Below are positions 59,460 through 64,000 of a stretch of DNA of 64,000 nt, piece after piece. The stretch lies in NCBI RefSeq assembly GCF_954871325.1, contig NC_088776.1, positions 39,542,508 through 39,606,507 on the forward strand. The letters run 5' to 3'. The notes under the pieces are model-generated. The model searched no databases. It saw nothing but the letters and a program-made list of their open reading frames with translations, and had not been told where the DNA came from. The translations under genes were made by a program, and so were the position numbers. The DNA is from Gordionus sp. m RMFG-2023. Its lineage: Eukaryota; Nematomorpha; Gordioida; Chordodea; Parachordodidae. Numbering within the stretch: position 1 is the first letter of the stretch; every line of letters starts with the position of its first letter.

Positions 59460-59565
59460 TTCTTTTGTGACTTTGAAGAACCTTTTCTTTTTCGTTTTTG
59501 ACCTAATGCTAAGGTTTTAGCTTCGGAGGGGGGGGGCTGAATAGTTGATACTGTCAGGGATAATG
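59460..59565 (-). CDS. possible terminal exon of an unrecognised gene
   Basis: The minus-strand frame reads STIQPPPSEAKTLALGQKRK then RKGSSKSQKN and stops. It has an AG acceptor (CCCTGACAG) just upstream. The Lys/Arg-rich end looks like a genuine protein tail. The run of 9 G on the plus strand (59,528-59,536) encodes the prolines. No family recognised. If real, it ends a gene upstream of DENND4 on the same strand. Confidence 0.3.
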
Positions 59566-59766
59566 AATACACCCTTTTTTACAATTATAATAAAAACCAC
59601 AATTAGTCGAAATTTTACCATCCTGGAGAATATAATCTTGGTAAAAAAAAGATTAGATTGATTTATTCAAATTTTAGGAAAATCCACTTACTTTTATTTA
59701 AGTTAATCTTTAACAAAACTTTTTATTTAAATGAAGGTAAAATAAAATTCTTGAACGATTTCCTTC

Positions 59767-59863
59767 TATATTTTATGGAAGAATATATCGCCAAAAATTC
59801 CGGATGACATAACAGCTAAGCCATAGGCAAGCAATGACTTGGAATCAACGAATAGTCCTTAAA
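59767..59863 (-). CDS. possible exon of an unrecognised gene
   Basis: After an AG the minus strand reads LFVDSKSLLAYGLAVMSSGI then FGDIFFHKI and stops. The composition is hydrophobic and membrane-like. No donor site precedes the stop, so it would have to be a last exon. Identity unknown. Confidence 0.22.
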
Positions 59864-59992
59864 GACCAATATAAACTACGATAACGTTTATCAATAAATC
59901 TTTAAACATTCTAAAATGATATCATTCTTAACGTATCTACGCAATGTAATACTCACCTTTTATAGAAAAATGTTATATTCCTAGGATTTAAC

Positions 59993-62068
59993 CAGAATTG
60001 TTAAAGTAGCGCGCTATCTTTTATGGTAGCTATAGCTAATAGCGGCTACTTTTTTTAAAAAATATAATGAATGTAAGTATAAGCACGAAAATTTAAATAT
60101 AATACCATGATTAATTATAATTATTATGATTTATTATTTAATTTTGAAATTGAAATATATTTCCAATTTGTATTATAAACCTAAATCACCTGTTAATAAT
60201 TTAAAATGGCATCTCATATGGATATCCAAATCGTTGAAAGTGATTCAGAGTCAGACAATGATATTAATGAAATGGAAGATACCAGGGAAGAAAATAATAT
60301 TCATAGCAATACTTTCCCATTCCCTAGATTTCAAAAATTTTTCAAGATAAATATTAAAACTAAAACTGGCTTCAAATTTATGTTTAAAATGTAAGAAAAA
60401 TATTTCCTCAAATCAAACCAGTCTATAACCTCAAGAAACACCTAAAGGTAAATATGCTAATAGTTTTAAGAAAATTGAACAACATTTAAATAAATTTGAC
60501 ATAGGTGAATCTATATCTAAAAAGACTAATTCCATTTAGACAAAATTAATTAATAATACAAATGCTAATATTTCTCAGAAATTAACTGATAAAGTTATTG
60601 TGGTTCTTATAATTGATACAGTTCAGCCAATGTCCTTGGTTGATAATCCATCCTTTACTATGATGATTAAAACTTCATCACCTGGTACAACTATTTTATG
60701 TCGCCAGACACTTGTGAATAAAATAGCAGATAAGTTTAAAGTGATGAAAGATGCTTTAATAGTAGAATTATCAGAGATATCTCATATATGTACCACGACA
60801 GATAGTTGGACACATAATAGAAGGTAAACACTTATTTATATTTATAAATTGATCTGATTAAATATTTTTAAAGCTTATTGGGAATCACGGGCCATTGGCT
60901 AGACCCTAGGACTTTAAAAAGAAGATCAGTAGCATTAGCCCTCAAAAGGATAATGCCAGACATACGATGTGCTTGCAAATAAAATTATTGTCATAGACGT
61001 CCACAAGTCTTTTAGGATTCATAATAAAATTTGCAAGATGGTGACCGATAATGGGTCCAATTAGCTGAAGGCCTTCAGTATTATAAATTAATTTTTAAAA
61101 TATTTAGAGTAATAAAATTAAATCAAGTGATAGTTAAGTTATTAATTAAATTTTTCAGTATTTATTTAAAAGTTGTTTAATATTTCACATTATATAGAGA
61201 ATTTTTATTAACTAAATACATACATATTTTAGTAATATTATATCAATTTATATCAAATTATAAAAAAATTAGTGAATTTAACTAATAAAATTTACAACAG
61301 AGATGGATTATTTCATTAGTTTTTATTGCACAGTGTCATTGAGCTTAACATTTAATATGATATGGTTATAGAATATTTCATGGATGATTAGATTTTTACT
61401 ATATTTATTTCTTATTGATTAATATCCATCAATTTATATACAGTACATGGAATTCAATGTATTCATTTGATAAAATATTTTTACTTAGTTACATCATAAT
61501 TCCTGAGGTTTAAAATTTTGAATAGCAACCTAATGATTTTACCACTCCATTTTTGATAAATATCACTATACATTTCTATTAAAAACGGGATGAATAATTT
61601 ATTCTATTTAATATGAATATAGAATATTTGGTGAGGATAATGCTGAAGGTGAGACACAGAGAGATTATTTAGTAAGGCAAAACTAATACTTTCTGATCGT
61701 CGCTCTAGACTTGGGGATTATAATATTGAAATGATTTTATTATTAAAATTCAACAAATTACCATAAATATTTAAAATTTATTACATAAATTTTTTTATAA
61801 TCAAAATTAACTATATTTTAATATTTATAAATGTTGATTTTTATATATTATTTACTATACAATTACATTAATGCAAAATAAAATAAAAAAATTTTTTTAA
61901 TTTTTTTTATAAAAAGTAGCCTAAAAGTAGCTAAAGCTACTTTTTAAAAATAGTAGCTAATAGCGAGCTACTTTTTTTAACAATTAGCGTAGCAGTAGCG
62001 CGCTAATTTTTTGACAAATAGCGATAGTGGTAGCGCGCTACTTTTAAAAGTAGCGATTAACAACTCTG
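59993..62068 (+). mobile_element. hAT transposon, 2,076 bp, degenerate
   Basis: Ends CAGAATTGTTAA and (inverted) CAGAGTTGTTAA, flanked by a perfect 8-bp duplication GATTTAAC (59,985-59,992 and 62,069-62,076). Subterminal zones are packed with TAGCGCGCTA words (60,007-60,050 and 61,910-62,060). Plus-strand transposase pieces: acidic start VESDSESDNDINEMED (60,229), TVQPMSLVDNPSFTMM and LCRQTLVNKIADKF with ICTTTDSWTH (60,600-60,827), and LGITGHWLDPRTLKRRSVAL (60,877). The C-terminal half is missing or unreadable. Several breaks; inactive. Confidence 0.92.
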
Positions 62069-62076
62069 GATTTAAC

Positions 62077-63239
62077 TAGCTATTAGTGTTGTTAAATGGC
62101 TCAATTTTTAAAAAGGATTAACCCATTAATTTGGCCAAAAAATATTATGCAAGATGACTTCGACTACCTTTCCAACCACCGAAGATGTATTGATCATATA
62201 GTAAATTAATGGTAGCACAAGATGCTACAAAGTTCTTTTAATAAAATGATGATTATAAAAACACATATAACATTGCCACGTCAAAATGCCAACGTTTGTA
62301 GTATATATAAAATAAATCTGAGTCATTATCTGAAATAATTAAAAAGAGAATAAATTGTCAACTACCAACATCCCTTTACAACAAGGTAAGGCATAAATCG
62401 CTTATAAAATATTACCATTTTTAAATGAAATGCCTATAGAATTTAATTTATTATGTGATTAATTAAAGTTGGAGTAGATTCAAAACACATGATCCTGATT
62501 TTATACAAATTATTGTAGTGTAAATTTAAATTGTTTTATAAAAAAATTACAATTTAAAAATTAGATTTTGCAACCAATGGCTAAAGCCAATGATATTTGA
62601 AAAATACATTTATCAGGGTTATTTACACCCTCAATAACACAGATACTGAAGATTTTGCTCATTGGAATCTATTGACGAAATCTCGAGACTATGTAATATT
62701 TTTGCTAAAATCTTAATTTAAAAAATGGGTTAAATCGAACTATTTAATAATTCACTAATACTAACATACCAATTCATTAAACAAGTAAATTTTTTACATG
62801 GAAGGAAGCGAATTTGTGGGGAATTTCGATGAATCAATCATTACAAAGAATATATGATCTAGGATAGGAAAAGTCTGAAAGTAAATTTATTACATGGAAG
62901 GAAGCGATTTTGTGGGGAATTTCGATGAATCAATCATTACAAAGAATATATGCCCTAGGATAGGAAAAGTCTGACCAATACATTAATGATTTAAATTAAT
63001 CTGGGAAGGAAATTTTTATTATGCTTCAGAAAAATGCATGTTCGAGCCGTTTTTTGAAACAATGGAAGCACTATTCTCTGCAGTAAGGTTTCAACTAGCC
63101 AAGCCTTCCACCTGAAACTAAAGTTATAAATTAGGCTAAAGGAGAAAAGGGGGGTTAATGATGCTTACAAGTGAATGTATGGAAATATTCTAAATACCAA
63201 CCTAATTTGCTAAATACTGACCAAAATTTATTAAAATGT
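62077..63239. other. unassigned AT-rich sequence with one tandem duplication
   Basis: Apart from the 96-bp duplication at 62,784-62,975 no feature is recognised. Confidence 0.4.
62784..62975. repeat. tandem duplication, 2 x 96 bp
   Basis: ACATGGAAGGAAGCGA, GTGGGGAATTTCGATGAATC and CTAGGATAGGAAAAGTCTGA occur twice with a 96-bp offset and only a few differences. Confidence 0.9.
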
Positions 63240-63269
63240 AATAAGACCCTTATTATTTAATATATTATA

Positions 63270-63426
63270 ACGGAATCACGTGGTCGAGTCTGGCCTCCTA
63301 TATATCATCCCCCCAAGGATGGAACCACCAAGTTAGATTAAGAAAAAAAACATGACCATTCCCGAGATTCGAACCCATGACCATGGGATCAGTAAGCGAA
63401 GCTCTTGCCTACTGGGCCATAGAGGC
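63270..63426 (-). mobile_element. tRNA-derived SINE
   Basis: On the minus strand the head starts GCCTCTATGGCCCAGTAGGC, with an A box (GGCCCAGTAGGCAAGAGC) and B box (GGGTTCGAATC) at tRNA spacing. The bases after the T arm do not pair with the start, so it is not a tRNA. About 100 bp of body follows, of uncertain end. Confidence 0.65.
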
Positions 63427-63479
63427 TTTCCAAAAATTACGATTTTTCAAATATATATTATAAATATATTTGGTAGTAC

Positions 63480-63725
63480 CTATCCAAATGAAAAATAAAC
63501 AAAATTCAAATTTGATAGGTAGTACCTTAAGGTAGTAAGCATCATTAACCAAAAAGGGGGAAGGGTCTCCAAAATCATAATAGCATTATCATAATAATGA
63601 AGTCTGGCCATGTATTGATTGGCCACAATTCGCACATTCACATATTCATATTGAAATAAAAAGCTCTTGCAAAACAACATTAGGTGAAATTTCAAATGAT
63701 GAACAAGCTTAAGAATGTTTAGCAA
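63480..63725 (-). pseudogene. Gag-like fragment of a Ty1/Copia-type element (fossil)
   Basis: The minus-strand frame contains AIMILETLPPFWLMMLTTLR, close to the L-L-x-S-L-P-x-S-(W/Y)-x-x-L-x-T-x-L segment of Copia Gag. Only this fragment is visible; no LTR or polymerase accompanies it. Broken and isolated. Confidence 0.45.
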
Positions 63726-64000
63726 AAAGATAATTAAGATATTAATTTATAATATTATCATTAAATAGATGGTGATAAATTGAGATATTAATACTAATTA
63801 AATTAGTGTGGAATTTTTTATATAACTAAAAAAAGTAGAAATATTTACATAGATCTTTTACAAGTATTTTATATTGTATTATTTCATATTTATAATAAAA
63901 TTCTTAAATAATATATTATGGCCAGTTAACACATAGTATATGGCCAGTCAATACATAGTATGTATGTAATGACTGACCATAAAAACAACTTACACATAAT
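63726..64000. other. AT-rich end of window
   Basis: Only ACATAGTATATGGCCAGTCA and a similar word (ATGGCCAGTTAACACATAGT) repeat near 63,918-63,970. No gene seen. Confidence 0.4.

Overview
The window looks like about 64 kb of nuclear DNA from an AT-rich animal. It holds one large, finely split gene buried in transposons. There are no operons, ribosome sites or tight gene packing. The host coding sequence is in short exons with GT..AG junctions and introns of up to 10 kb. The transposable elements are those of animals (many hAT elements, a LINE, an LTR element, a tRNA-derived SINE, a Helitron-like end). The species cannot be named from this; an invertebrate is my best guess.

The host gene is on the minus strand, from about 57.63 kb down to a stop at 10.617 kb. 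It is a DENND4 family gene (Drosophila Crag, human DENND4A/B/C), a DENN-domain exchange factor for Rab GTPases. I placed 34 exons, two of them weakly. Most splice phases agree from exon to exon. Reading down the minus strand they give the end of the MABP domain, uDENN, cDENN, dDENN, a PPR-like segment, a long Ser/Asn-rich linker, a zinc-ribbon-like segment and the conserved C-terminal block. The start of the MABP domain was not found.

Region by region: 0-7.7 kb, beyond the 3' end of the gene, has a diverged tandem repeat, a young short LTR retrotransposon with target duplication, and a GC-richer, badly decayed reverse-transcriptase/RNase H fossil. 7.7-10.6 kb is gene-poor. 10.6-35.8 kb holds the 3' two thirds of DENND4 with a few small repeats. 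35.9-44 kb holds middle exons separated by a LINE fragment, a Helitron-like end, a 590-bp-period duplication, a hAT MITE and a TA-flanked element with multi-part inverted ends. 46-55.9 kb is one huge intron with several hAT copies (one inserted in another, both with perfect 8-bp target duplications) and an element with nearly 500-bp inverted ends around a transposase fragment. 57.6-64 kb, upstream of the gene, has two more hAT elements, possible end exons of another minus-strand gene, a SINE and a Gag-like LTR fossil.

I see no phage, CRISPR or gene-cluster system. The most checkable novelties are the perfect 93-bp in-frame duplication in a DENND4 exon, the small hAT family that keeps only a C-terminal transposase piece, and the two inverted-end elements whose superfamily I cannot name.
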